DNA of 64,000 bases from Mycolicibacterium frederiksbergense. Lineage in GTDB: Bacteria > Actinomycetota > Actinomycetes > Mycobacteriales > Mycobacteriaceae. Both the position numbers and the translations under genes were made by a program. Each line of letters opens with the position of its first letter. The stretch's first letter is position 1. The stretch spans positions 930,001 through 994,000 of the forward strand of contig NZ_JARXVE010000001.1 in assembly GCF_029893345.1 (NCBI RefSeq), read 5' to 3'. The notes below the pieces were generated by a model that saw only the letters and a program-made list of their open reading frames with translations, was not told the origin of the DNA and did not search any database. Below are positions 25,837 to 34,230 of the stretch, piece by piece.

Positions 25837-27222
25837 GGGGCTATCTCGTTAACGGTGTTTCCGGCGGTTTCCATCAGTAGGTTTCGGCTGCCGGGAATCG
25901 GTCGCCGAACGTGATCGCAAACGCGTTGAGCGCTGGCTTCCACCGCATCATCCATCGTGCCCTGCCGGCCCCGGTTGGGTCCAGCGATCTGGTGACCAGG
26001 TAGAGGCACTTCATCGCGGCCTGCTCCGACGGGAAGTGACCGCGGGCCTTGATGGCACGGCGGTAGCGGGCATTGAGCGACTCGATGGCGTTGGTGCTGC
26101 AGATGACCCGGCGGATCTCCACGTCGTAGTCCAGGAACGGAATGAACTCTGCCCAGGCGTTATCCCACAGTCGGATCACCGCCGGGTAGCGCTGTCCCCA
26201 TTTCTCGGTCAGATCATCGAACGCTGCCCGTGCCGCGGTAGCGTTGACCGCGGTGTAGATCGGTTTGATATCGCGTTTGATCTCATCCCAGTACTTGCGC
26301 GAGGTGAGCCGAAAAGTGTTGCGGATCAGATGAATAATGCATGTCTGCACGATTGATTGCGGCCAGACATTGCTCACCACCTCCGGCAACCCCTTGAGCC
26401 CGTCACAGACCACGAAAAACACATCCTTGACGCCACGGTTGCGCAGGTCGGTGAGCACGCTCATCCAGAACTTCGCGCCCTCACCGCCGGTGCCGGCCCA
26501 CAATCCCAAGATGTCGCGTTCTCCGGCCAACGTCACGCCGATAGCGGCGTAGAACGGCCGGTTGGCGACCTGGCCGTCACGAACCTTCACCACAATCGCG
26601 TCAATGAAGATCGCGGCGTAGGTCTCATCCAGCGGCCGCACCGACCAGTCATTCATCTCCTCGATCACCTTGTCGGTGATCCGGCTGATCGTCTCCTTCG
26701 ACACCGAAGCGCCATAGATTTCGGCGAAATGCGCCGAAATCTCCCCGGTGGTCAACCCTTTGGCATACAGCGACAGCACGACCTCATCAACACCCGACAG
26801 CCGGCGTTGGCGCTTCTTGACGATCTGCGGCTCGAAGCTTGCTGCCCGATCCCGCGGCACGTCGATCTCGACTGCACCGGTGGTGTCGGTCAACACCGTC
26901 TTGGCACGAGTGCCGTTACGGATGTTTCCGGTCCCGGCACCAGGCGGATCGTGTTTCTCATAGCCGAGGTGCTCGGTCATCTCTTCGTTGAGCGCGGTTT
27001 CGAGCACCGTCTTGGTCAGCTGTTTGAGCAGCCCGTCGGGCCCGGTCAGTGACAGTCCCTGTTCCTGGGCCAGCCGCACTAACTCGACCGCAGCCTGCTG
27101 CTCTGCCGACTGCTCAGCCTGCTTCCTCTTCGCCACATCATCCAGTGTCGTCATCACGGCACCTTCCCCGCCGAGCAACGCTCAGCGTGTCAGGCCAGAA
27201 ACACCGATAAATCCACAGTCCC
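25837..27222 (-). mobile_element. IS256-family insertion sequence
   Basis: 1386 bp with terminal inverted repeats of 29 bases (25837-25865 and 27194-27222, 21 matches). The most conserved part is CGGTGTTTC. The single transposase gene fills the interior. The flanking 8-9 bases (left ...CATCGTGC, right ACCCGGGC...) do not match, so no target duplication is left, which suggests that one flank was rearranged after insertion. Confidence 0.8.
25874..27154 (-). CDS. IS256-family transposase
   Basis: This 426-aa Mutator-type transposase shows the DDE triad in FIDAIVVKVRDG, VVCDGLKGLPE and STNAIESLNARYRRA, plus the family phrases EEMTEHLGYEK and LYAKGLTTGEISAHFAEIYG. It is full length with no internal stop or frameshift, so the element may be mobile. 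The start is ATG 27154 with GGAAGG upstream; GTG 27157 and a longer open frame are possible. Confidence 0.95.
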   Translation of the reverse strand: MTTLDDVAKRKQAEQSAEQQAAVELVRLAQEQGLSLTGPDGLLKQLTKTVLETALNEEMTEHLGYEKHDPPGAGTGNIRNGTRAKTVLTDTTGAVEIDVPRDRAASFEPQIVKKRQRRLSGVDEVVLSLYAKGLTTGEISAHFAEIYGASVSKETISRITDKVIEEMNDWSVRPLDETYAAIFIDAIVVKVRDGQVANRPFYAAIGVTLAGERDILGLWAGTGGEGAKFWMSVLTDLRNRGVKDVFFVVCDGLKGLPEVVSNVWPQSIVQTCIIHLIRNTFRLTSRKYWDEIKRDIKPIYTAVNATAARAAFDDLTEKWGQRYPAVIRLWDNAWAEFIPFLDYDVEIRRVICSTNAIESLNARYRRAIKARGHFPSEQAAMKCLYLVTRSLDPTGAGRARWMMRWKPALNAFAITFGDRFPAAETY

Positions 27223-27225
27223 ACC

Positions 27226-27239
27226 CGGGCCTTTCGGCC
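27226..27239 (+). promoter_or_regulatory. 14-bp palindrome upstream of the SHOCT gene
   Basis: GGGCCTTTCGGCCC lies 85 bases upstream of the start at 27324 and just outside the IS256 right end. Its exact reverse complement occurs at 33151, upstream of another small membrane protein of the island. It resembles, with 11/14 matches, the core of the DosR box (GGGACTWWAGTCCC), so a response-regulator site is possible. A terminator hairpin is the alternative. Confidence 0.35.
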
Positions 27240-27323
27240 CTACCCGCCGGGCCCTGGTTGGGTGCATCGTCAATGCTGCATCACGCATTTTGCGGATTCT
27301 GCTCGATGGGAAGGACGACGACC

Positions 27324-27572
27324 ATGATGTGGTACGGCGGCATGGGCTGGGGCGGTTGGATCATGATGATCCTGTTGATGCTGCTGTTTTGGGGCGGCTT
27401 GATCACCGCGATCGTGTTGGCGGCCCGCGCCCTGGCCCCCGATAGCCGAACCCGCCGCGGCGCAACGGCATTGCCGCGGGCTGATGAGTTGTTGGCCGAG
27501 CGGTTCGCGCGCGGTGAGATCGACGAGGAGGAGTTCCGGCGGCGCATGGCGCTGCTGCGCGAGCACCGCTGA
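27324..27572 (+). CDS. Small membrane protein with SHOCT domain
   Basis: This 82-aa protein has a Gly/Trp/Met-rich N-terminus (MMWYGGMGWGGW), one hydrophobic helix (IMMILLMLLFWGGLITAIVLAA) and a C-terminal SHOCT motif (ADELLAERFARGEIDEEEFRRRMALL). The start at ATG 27324 has GGAAGGA nine bases upstream. SHOCT domains are short helical hairpins that often cap membrane proteins and may mediate oligomerisation. It precedes the MmcO-like oxidase by 181 bases; Met-rich N-termini and this neighbour suggest a copper-response role, which is inference. Confidence 0.8.
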   Translation: MMWYGGMGWGGWIMMILLMLLFWGGLITAIVLAARALAPDSRTRRGATALPRADELLAERFARGEIDEEEFRRRMALLREHR

Positions 27573-27753
27573 CCACCACCGCCGCGGTGACACCGCATGC
27601 TGCGAACCTCGTCGTTGGTGCCGCGGCCCATTGATGCACAGGCACGGCCGAAGTAACCACGAGAGTAGGTTCGGCTTGAGATAACCGCATGGGCCGCAGG
27701 CGGAACATGCTCGCTGAGCAATAGGTAGGGGTCGATCGAGAAAAGGGCTGCCG

Positions 27754-29238
27754 ATGGAGTCGTCCGTCATGGGTGTACAGCTCAACCGGCGGGGTTTCCT
27801 GGCCGCCAGCATCGCCGGTGGGTTAGCGCTGGCAGGTTGCGCTACCCGGACACCCCCGCCGGCCTCGACCCCTGGCGGACTGTCGGCCGCGATCGCCGCC
27901 GCTGAGGTGGCGCGCCCGCATACCGGCCGCACCGTCACCGCATCACTGACTCCTGCGCCGGTGACCGTCGACCTCGGCGGTCCCACGCCCCACACTCTGG
28001 CCTACGGCAACACGATCCCTGCCGCGCCGATCCGCGCCAACGTCGGCGATGAGCTGGCCGTCACCGTCACCAACGGTCTCGATCACCCCACCTCGGTGCA
28101 CTGGCATGGGATCGCGCTGCGCAACGACATGGACGGTGCGGACCCGGCCACCCCCAACATCGACGCCGGAAAGAACTTCACCTACCGGTTCTCGGTACCG
28201 CATGCGGGCACCTATTGGGCGCATCCGCACACCGAACTCGACGCCGACTTCGGGCTGTATCTGCCGGTGATCGTCGACGACCCGAACGAACCGGGGGCCT
28301 ACGACGCGGAGTGGATCGTGGTGCTCGATGACTGGACTGATGGCATCGGTAAGAGCCCTCAACAGATCTTCGACACCCTGCACAACGGCATGGCCGGCAT
28401 GGGGGCCATGAGTGGTGTGGGCACCAGCCCGTTATTGGGCGGGGACGCCGGGGATGTCGTCTACCCCTATTACCTGATCAACGGGCGTATTCCGGCCGCA
28501 CCCACGGTGTTCTCGGCTAAGCCCGGTCAGCGAATCCGTATCCGCATCATCAACGCCGGTTCTGATACGGCGTTTCGGGTCGCGTTGGCCGGGCACACGA
28601 TGACGATCACTCACGCCGACGGCTACCCGGTCGTCCCGGCCGAGGTCGATGCGGTGCTGGTGGGTATGGGGGAACGCTACGACGTCCTAGTCACCGCCGC
28701 CGACGGCATCTTCGCGCTCGTCGCGGCGGCCGAAGGGAAAAACGCGGTGGCACGGGCGCTGTTGTCCACCGGCGCCGGCACCCCACCTGGTCCAGGATTC
28801 CAACCGCGCGAGCTGACCGAGCGGGTAGCCACCGTCGACATGTTCACCGCCACCGCGCCCGTTGATCTGGGCAGCGCCGCAGCCGATGTCGACCTCGCGG
28901 CGGTACTGGCCGGCGGAATGGATCAATACGACTGGACGATCAACGGTGCCCCATTCGGCACAAACCAGCCCCTGCAGATCAGCCAGGGCCAACGTGCGGT
29001 GCTGACATTCACCAACAACACGATGATGTGGCACCCCATGCACCTGCACGGCCATACGTTCCAGATCATCAAACCAGATGGCAGTCTCGGGGCGCGCAAA
29101 GACACCGCGATCGTGCTGCCCATGGGCAAGCTCGCCGTCGCACTGGTCGCCGACAATCCCGGGATCTGGATGCTGCACTGCCACAACACCTATCACCAAG
29201 CGGCCGGGATGATGACCAGCCTGAACTATCACAGCTAG
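27754..29238 (+). CDS. mmcO: MmcO-like periplasmic multicopper oxidase
   Basis: 494 aa. A twin-arginine signal (LNRRGFLAASIAGGLALAGC) with a lipobox Cys points to an exported lipoprotein. The copper ligands are all visible: HWHG in TSVHWHGIALRNDMDG, HPH in GTYWAHPHTE, HPMHLHGHTF, and HCHNTYHQAAGM with the type-1 copper Cys, His and Met. The sequence follows M. tuberculosis MmcO (Rv0846c) closely, including DDWTDGIGKSPQQ and YPYYLINGRIP. MmcO oxidises toxic Cu(I) to Cu(II) outside the cell. The start at ATG 27754 has AAAGGG six bases upstream. Placement in an IS-bearing island suggests an acquired or extra copy. Confidence 0.9.
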   Translation: MESSVMGVQLNRRGFLAASIAGGLALAGCATRTPPPASTPGGLSAAIAAAEVARPHTGRTVTASLTPAPVTVDLGGPTPHTLAYGNTIPAAPIRANVGDELAVTVTNGLDHPTSVHWHGIALRNDMDGADPATPNIDAGKNFTYRFSVPHAGTYWAHPHTELDADFGLYLPVIVDDPNEPGAYDAEWIVVLDDWTDGIGKSPQQIFDTLHNGMAGMGAMSGVGTSPLLGGDAGDVVYPYYLINGRIPAAPTVFSAKPGQRIRIRIINAGSDTAFRVALAGHTMTITHADGYPVVPAEVDAVLVGMGERYDVLVTAADGIFALVAAAEGKNAVARALLSTGAGTPPGPGFQPRELTERVATVDMFTATAPVDLGSAAADVDLAAVLAGGMDQYDWTINGAPFGTNQPLQISQGQRAVLTFTNNTMMWHPMHLHGHTFQIIKPDGSLGARKDTAIVLPMGKLAVALVADNPGIWMLHCHNTYHQAAGMMTSLNYHS

Positions 29239-29488
29239 CCAGAACGGTTTCCCTTCCCGGCTAGGTCAGCACCTAAATTTCGCGCAGTCCACAAGATCGG
29301 CGCCCCACCGGGCGCGTTCGCCGATATCACCATCGTCATCGCGGCCACGAGATCGCCGGGGAATTTGGTCCATTGGGATGGGGCTGTTTGGTCCGGCAAG
29401 GGCAGACCTAGTGCCGTTGGCGTACCCACGGCAGCCGAGAAGAGTCACACACGTAGAAACTATGTCCTACACCGAGCAGGAGTAACCG

Positions 29489-29710
29489 ATGAAGCGTCAG
29501 AATTTTCGGTGGTATGCCCTGGCGTTGGCGGTGGTCATCGTCGGTGCGTTCGCCGTCGGCGTGCCGGCTTCGACAGTTGTGCTGGCACTGGTGGTGCTGG
29601 CATGCCCGGTGATGATGATGTTCATGATGGGCGGGCACGGCGGCAGGTCCAACCACGGCTCCGGCTCCGATGGTGATCCGCAACATCGCGGCTCCACCGA
29701 GCGGTCCTAG
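29489..29710 (+). CDS. Small DUF2933-like membrane protein
   Basis: This 73-aa protein has two close hydrophobic stretches (YALALAVVIVGAFAVGVP and TVVLALVVLACPVMMMFMMG) and then a Gly/His/Ser-rich tail (GGHGGRSNHGSGSDG). The Cys-Pro-x-x-Met pattern CPVMMMFMMGGHGG is the mark of the DUF2933 family, which often sits in heavy-metal loci. The start at ATG 29489 has AGGAG seven bases upstream. Cys, Met and His residues could bind copper; no experiment is known to me. Confidence 0.7.
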   Translation: MKRQNFRWYALALAVVIVGAFAVGVPASTVVLALVVLACPVMMMFMMGGHGGRSNHGSGSDGDPQHRGSTERS

Positions 29711-29743
29711 CTCACCGCGCCCCGAGGTCCGGAGATAGCCGCG

Positions 29744-29968
29744 ATGGCTGATTCCGCCTATGTCCTGTGGCCGCTGGTGATTGTCAATACGGCGCTGTTC
29801 GTGGCGTTCGGGCTGAGTTTCTTTCATCCCCGCACGCACCGTGACTGGCGCGCCATGGGCGCCTACACCGCATTCTTGGTGGCCTTGTTCACCGAGATGT
29901 ATGGCTTCCCGCTGACCGTCGATCTGCCCGCCAGCCGATCCGATAGGGGCCGGGCCGCTGTCGGGTGA
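29744..29968 (+). pseudogene. Truncated isoprenylcysteine-methyltransferase-like membrane protein
   Basis: The 74 codons match only the N-terminus of the ICMT-like family: two helices and the family phrase FFHPRTHRDWRAMGAYTAFLVALFTEMYGFPLT (seen in pieces, e.g. FTEMYGFPLTVDL). Full-length relatives run about 200 residues, with the SAM/prenyl-binding helices after this point. Here the homology stops after FPLT and the frame ends 17 residues later. In many actinobacteria a DUF2933 gene precedes the intact version, so this is a decayed partner. It might still make a short membrane peptide. Confidence 0.65.
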
Positions 29969-30032
29969 GTGCGCGGTCAATGACGCTGCACCACACCGGA
30001 AAACAATAGCCTCACCCCTGCAGGAGACTCGC

Positions 30033-30749
30033 ATGAACCACCAGAGCAGCACCACGACAGTGAACCAATCACCGCCGGCAGCGGCTACGGCATCGGTGTT
30101 GACCGCCGAGGGCATCGAGAAGTCGTTTCGCCGCGGCGTGCGGCCATTCGGGCATCGCCAGCAAGTGCTGCGCGGCGTCGATCTGGCGCTGCGGCCCGCA
30201 GAAGTGGTTGGCCTGGTCGGCGAAAACGGCTCGGGCAAGTCGACAATCATGAAAATCCTGGTAGGCGAGCTGGCCGCAGATGCGGGCACGGTGACCCGTT
30301 CGGGACCGTTGGGGTATTGTCCGCAGCAGCCGGTGGTCTATGAGCGGCTGACCTGCGATGAGCACATCGAGCTGTTCGCGGCGGCCTACCGCATGACCCA
30401 CGAGGCCCAGCGGCGTGCGCGGCGAGATCTGTACGAGGCGTTAGGGTTCGAGCGCTACGCCGGCACGCGAGCCGATCGCCTCTCCGGGGGCACTCTGGCC
30501 AAGCTGAACCTGACCCTGGCGATACTGGCCAACCCGCAGGTGCTGCTGCTCGACGAACCCTACGCCGGATTCGACTGGGACACCTACCTGAAGTTCTGGG
30601 ACTTAGTCGCTGCGCGTCGCGATGACGGCCGCTCGGCGTTGATCATCAGCCACTTCGTGGCCGACGAGCAGCGTTTCGACCGCATCGTCAAGCTGTGCGA
30701 CGGGCGGCTGTGCGAAGGGCAGTGCGACAACCGCGAGGCACCCGAATGA
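30033..30749 (+). CDS. ABC transporter ATP-binding protein
   Basis: This 238-aa ATPase shows Walker A GENGSGKST, Q-loop YCPQQPVVYERLT, signature LSGGTLAKLNL (an LSGGT rather than LSGGQ variant), Walker B VLLLDEPYAGFDWD and a switch His in IISHFVADEQ. The start is ATG 30033 with AGGAG upstream. Its stop overlaps the permease start (ATGA), so the two form one exporter unit. The type (NodI/DrrA-like with an ABC-2 permease) moves lipids, drugs or polymers outwards. The substrate is unknown; location in the copper-type island gives only a hint. Confidence 0.9.
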   Translation: MNHQSSTTTVNQSPPAAATASVLTAEGIEKSFRRGVRPFGHRQQVLRGVDLALRPAEVVGLVGENGSGKSTIMKILVGELAADAGTVTRSGPLGYCPQQPVVYERLTCDEHIELFAAAYRMTHEAQRRARRDLYEALGFERYAGTRADRLSGGTLAKLNLTLAILANPQVLLLDEPYAGFDWDTYLKFWDLVAARRDDGRSALIISHFVADEQRFDRIVKLCDGRLCEGQCDNREAPE

Positions 30750-32257
30750 CCACCGCGGCGCACCAACAGTGGCGCCCAACCCTGCTGTTGGCGCGCAGTT
30801 TCATCACCGATTACGTGCGCAACCCGGTCAACTTGATCATGTTGGTGCTCGTGCCACTGGTGTTCGTGCTCGTCGCGGCGGGCTCCATCGCCGACGCGAT
30901 GGAGCTGTTGCGGGGCCGGCCGGGGCCTGCCACCCAAATCGCCACCGCCGGGTGGGCCGCGGGGTTCTTGTCGGGGCTGGCGATGTACTTCCAAATCCGC
31001 TCCGCGCGCGGCGCCGACAAGCGCCTGCTGCTGGCCGGGTTAGTGCCGGTGCGGCTGCTGGCCGCCCGCGCCGGCACCGGCCTGCTCATGGCAGCCCTCG
31101 TGTCCGCGGTCGCCCTGGCCGCGCTGGCGGTGCGCACCGGCATCGACCGTCCGGGACGGGTGATCGCCGGCACGCTGATGTTCGCGCTGATCTACCTGGC
31201 GATCGGCGCCCTGGTCGCGGTGGCGGTCACCAACCCGGTCAACGGCGCGGTCGTCATCCTGTTGATCTGGCTGATCGATGTGTTCGTCGGGCCCGCCGGC
31301 AGCGGCGGCGACTACATCTACACCCGATGGTTCCCCACGCATTTCGTGACATTGTGGATGGTCGAGACCCCCTCGCACCACGCCGGACGACTCGGTGACC
31401 TCGGCCTGGCCCTGGTGTGGGTCGCGGGTGCGTTGGTGGCGGCTGGGGTGGTCGTGGCGGCCGGGTTGCGCACCGCTAGGCGCCCTCGACGCTCGGCCGG
31501 CCAACTACCGACCGCGCTGCGGTTCGGTGTGCTCGATGTGAGCCGCAACCGTGTGCTGCTGACGCTGCTGGTGATCGTGCCCGCAGCGTTCGTGCTGCTG
31601 TCCAGGGCCACCACACCCCCACGCCCGCTGGTGGTGGCGGTCAACGAGCACGGGGTGATCACCAATGAACCGTTCTGGTTCCCCGAGATCCACGCCGGTG
31701 CCATGGCTCCGATCGCCATTGGGGCCCTGGCCGCGCTGGTGGGCATGTTCGTGGTGGTCGACGCCGCCGGCGGGGATCACCGGCTGCGGCTGGCGGGTTA
31801 TCGCACCACCGTGATGCTGACCGCGCGGCTGGGTGTGGTGGCGGCGGGCGCCATCGTCATCACCGCGGCGACACTGGCGGTCACCGCCACCGTCTACGAC
31901 GCCAAACAATGGGCCGGCTATGCCGCGGCGAATCTGTTGGTGGCCGTGATATACGCGTTGATCGGTGTCATCATCGGACCACTGTTGGGCAAAATCGCCG
32001 GAGTGTTCGTGGCGTTCCTCATCCCGTTCTTGGACTTGGGCATCATCCAAAGTCCGATGCTGCGCCCGCAGCCCGCAGCGTGGGCCCACTTCCTGCCCGG
32101 CTACGGCGTGACCCGGGTGCTCTTCGATACCGGGCTGACCGCGCACTTCGACGAAACCGGCCCGCTGCTTGCCGCATTCGTGTGGCTGGCCGGTCTGCTG
32201 GCCGTCGCCGCAATCGTCCTTGTGCGTGCCCGGCCCAGCAAAACAACCGCAGGCTGA
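30746..32257 (+). CDS. ABC-2 type transporter permease (fused double-length)
   Basis: 503 aa, about twice a typical ABC-2 permease. Two similar halves each start with a cytoplasmic helix and have about six membrane spans: one from LIMLVLVPLVFVLVAAGSIA to VVILLIWLIDVFVG, the second from VLLTLLVIVPAAFVLLS to LLAAFVWLAGLLAVAAIVL. A fused double permease could form the full membrane part with a dimer of the ATPase. The start is ATG 30746, overlapping the ATPase stop. Confidence 0.82.
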   Translation: MTTAAHQQWRPTLLLARSFITDYVRNPVNLIMLVLVPLVFVLVAAGSIADAMELLRGRPGPATQIATAGWAAGFLSGLAMYFQIRSARGADKRLLLAGLVPVRLLAARAGTGLLMAALVSAVALAALAVRTGIDRPGRVIAGTLMFALIYLAIGALVAVAVTNPVNGAVVILLIWLIDVFVGPAGSGGDYIYTRWFPTHFVTLWMVETPSHHAGRLGDLGLALVWVAGALVAAGVVVAAGLRTARRPRRSAGQLPTALRFGVLDVSRNRVLLTLLVIVPAAFVLLSRATTPPRPLVVAVNEHGVITNEPFWFPEIHAGAMAPIAIGALAALVGMFVVVDAAGGDHRLRLAGYRTTVMLTARLGVVAAGAIVITAATLAVTATVYDAKQWAGYAAANLLVAVIYALIGVIIGPLLGKIAGVFVAFLIPFLDLGIIQSPMLRPQPAAWAHFLPGYGVTRVLFDTGLTAHFDETGPLLAAFVWLAGLLAVAAIVLVRARPSKTTAG

Positions 32258-32286
32258 GCCGAGGAACAACAAACAAGGATCGTGAT

Positions 32287-32406
32287 GTGTCACACGCAGC
32301 GCCAATCCCGACCAGAAACATGCCCGATTCGGTTGCGGCGCACCACAGGCCGCAGATGGTGAACCTGCCGAAGATCAGCACCACGCTGGGAGAGGTCACG
32401 AGATGA
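32287..32406 (+). CDS. Possible 39-aa small protein translationally coupled to the PPOX gene
   Basis: GTG 32287 has AAGGA upstream and opens 39 codons (MSHAAPIPTRNMPDSVAAH, ending STTLGEVTR). The stop overlaps the downstream ATG (ATGA). I find no known domain. The clean coupling and the ribosome site are the only evidence; it may be a leader peptide or the tail of a deleted gene. Confidence 0.35.
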   Translation: MSHAAPIPTRNMPDSVAAHHRPQMVNLPKISTTLGEVTR

Positions 32407-33050
32407 CGGTACGACGCGGCCACCGCGACAACGGCACGGCGACAACCGAAAACGCCGACTCCGCGCCGGTCCGTCGTGCCGTAGCCCTCGGGCGGGTCGT
32501 CCGAGCATTGCGCAAACACCATTTCGCAGTCTTGTCGACCGTCGGCGAGGACCGGTCACCAGCCTCGGCGGGCGTGTGCTACGGCATGTGGGTCTGCGGC
32601 AATGAGCAAGCGCTGTACGTCATGACCAGACGACATTTGAAGAAGACACGCAACATCGCGACCAACCCGCGGGTCTCGGTGGTCGTCCCGTTGCGGCGGC
32701 GGTTCCTGCGCTTCCTTCCCCCCGCGACGATCCAGCTACACGGTATGGCCGAAATCCTCGACTGGAGCGACGCCTGCGGGACAAGAGTATTCGGTGGATT
32801 CTGGATGGGTCGGATGATTTTGCGTGGATACGAAAGATCGCGCCGCCGAGGCGAAGCCCGGATCTGTTTCCTGCGTATCACCCTCGACCCCGTCATCCGA
32901 ACCTACGGCCTCGGGCACCATGTTTGGCAACTGCGGCGACATATGGAGTCCGGCACCGACACGTTGAGCTTCGATGCAGGCGGCGACAGCACGCCACCCC
33001 CACACCGGCCGCCGGAATCCATCGGCAATCCGGGGCACCACACCACGTGA
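32403..33050 (+). CDS. PPOX-fold (pyridoxamine-5'-phosphate-oxidase-like) flavin/F420-type protein
   Basis: This 215-aa protein has a split-barrel core at about residues 30-180: ALRKHHFAVLSTVGEDRSPA, then SAGVCYGMWV, ALYVMTRRHLKKTRNIATNP and VSVVVPL. The phrase TRxxxKKxRNIxxNPxVSV is the family mark for FMN or F420 binding. The C-terminal tail is rich in Pro, His and Gly (GGDSTPPPHRPPES) and looks disordered. Reactions in this family range from flavin reduction to heme handling; none can be assigned here. The start is ATG 32403 with GGGAGAGG upstream. Confidence 0.75.
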   Translation: MTVRRGHRDNGTATTENADSAPVRRAVALGRVVRALRKHHFAVLSTVGEDRSPASAGVCYGMWVCGNEQALYVMTRRHLKKTRNIATNPRVSVVVPLRRRFLRFLPPATIQLHGMAEILDWSDACGTRVFGGFWMGRMILRGYERSRRRGEARICFLRITLDPVIRTYGLGHHVWQLRRHMESGTDTLSFDAGGDSTPPPHRPPESIGNPGHHTT

Positions 33051-33150
33051 GATACCGCCGAGAATTCGTGGACCAACAACGTCAGAATTCATCGACGTAG
33101 CCAGACTCGGGAACTGGGCCCCGATTCAAGCCCTAGGTCTCTGTGAGGCG

Positions 33151-33164
33151 GGCCGAAAGGCCCT
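33151..33164 (+). promoter_or_regulatory. 14-bp palindrome, second copy, upstream of the Gly-Met-rich protein
   Basis: GGGCCGAAAGGCCC is the exact reverse complement of the palindrome at 27226. It lies 85 bases upstream of the ATG at 33249. Having the same word at the same 85-base distance in front of two small membrane proteins argues for a regulatory role over chance. Confidence 0.4.
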
Positions 33165-33248
33165 AAACCCACCAGCACCCACCGGTCGACACTGGCATTC
33201 TCGCCCGGCGTAGCGCAGCTTCAGAACAAGGACATGAGGGGCACGACC

Positions 33249-33584
33249 ATGACCGAATCATCGGAATCACGCAACGAATCCCAGACCACGACCACCGCGG
33301 CGCCTCCGGGGCGGCCGAGCCGACTCAACCAGGTGGCGGCGTGGGTGGGCATCATCGCCGGTGTCATCTTCATCGTCGGGGTGGTGTTCTTCTCCGGCTT
33401 CTACACCGGCAGCTACAACACCAGCCATCACTGGTACGGGGCCTATCACCACGGCCAATGGCAGCAGGGACCCGGCTGCCCGATGGCACCCGGCGGCATG
33501 ATGGGACCGGGCGGGATGATGGGACCGGGGCAACAACCCCCGGCATCTGCAACACCGAGCGCGCCGAATCTCCATCACCCCTAG
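33249..33584 (+). CDS. Single-pass membrane protein with Gly-Met-Pro-rich extracytoplasmic tail
   Basis: 111 aa: a short hydrophilic N-terminus, one helix (VAAWVGIIAGVIFIVGVVFF) and an outer part rich in Tyr/His (YNTSHHWYGAYHHGQW) followed by GCPMAPGGMMGPGGMMGPG. Clustered His, Met and one Cys could bind copper. The start is ATG 33249 with GAGGGG upstream; an ATG 15 bases earlier has its purine stretch too close. Similar short proteins are common in mycobacteria without known function. Confidence 0.7.
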   Translation: MTESSESRNESQTTTTAAPPGRPSRLNQVAAWVGIIAGVIFIVGVVFFSGFYTGSYNTSHHWYGAYHHGQWQQGPGCPMAPGGMMGPGGMMGPGQQPPASATPSAPNLHHP

Positions 33585-34230
33585 ACGATTCGATCATCGA
33601 CTTCGTCGCTGATGCGAACCGGCCGCGGGCCATCAGGCTGCTCCATGACCAAAAGTTCGGCGTTCCTCAGGATCAATGACGGGTCAGACCCGAAACCGAG
33701 GGAACCGTTGCCTTATCGAGGTCGTGGCCCGCGGCCAACACTCAACCGGAAACACCCGTGATTCGAAGCGGCGCGACTTATATCAGTTCTCGACCGCCAC
33801 CAGGCCGCCGCCAGAACTTGAACGCACTCACCTGCCCGGGAGTCGCATTCGACCGGCAACAACCCAACGCATCCAGGAAACCCAGCCAGATCGACAACTG
33901 AATCAGCACGAGTACCGTTTCGGCGCACCAACTCCACCAGGCCAGGCACGCCAGCCACAACCTGATCAGAGGCGAAATCCGCCCACCAACAACCGGATTC
34001 GCTCCAGAACTCCTGCCACCATGTGTGTCCGGGCACTCGCGGACCACAGCGCCGCCGCACCATGCCGCGCGGCTGGAAAACTCAACGACAACAGTTGAAC
34101 CGGTAGAGACCGGCCGGCTATTCCATCCGGCCGGCATTCACAGGAAACCGGCACCTTCTGCGGGAGCAAGGTTTCGCTCTCAGCGATATCCGGCAGGAGC
34201 AACTTCGGGAACAAACCCGAACCTGCCAAG
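33585..34230. other. Non-coding or decayed stretch at the right edge of the island
   Basis: About 650 bases with no convincing gene. On the minus strand a frame around 33800-33960 contains a hydrophobic stretch, which may be a relic of a membrane protein, but no family match or start is seen. The right copy of the 53-bp repeat lies at 34110-34162. Confidence 0.5.
34110..34162 (+). repeat. 53-bp imperfect direct repeat, right copy
   Basis: Starts CCGGCCGGCTATTCC like the left copy at 25241 and ends CTTCTGCG. About 87 percent identity over 53 bases with no gaps. It marks the right edge of the island, 102 bases before lon. Confidence 0.7.

Noticed and set aside
25828..27232. Target-site duplication of IS256
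   Set aside because: Flanking 8-9 bases were compared and do not match.
27240..27265. RicR copper box upstream of the SHOCT gene
   Set aside because: TACCC is present, but no GGGTA follows at the five-base spacing.
33713..34137. Overlapping minus-strand frames with a hydrophobic stretch
   Set aside because: No start, no family phrase, and the two frames compete; treated as decayed or non-coding.
25241..34162. Prophage or integrative element
   Set aside because: No integrase, structural, replication or conjugation gene lies within the bracketed region.
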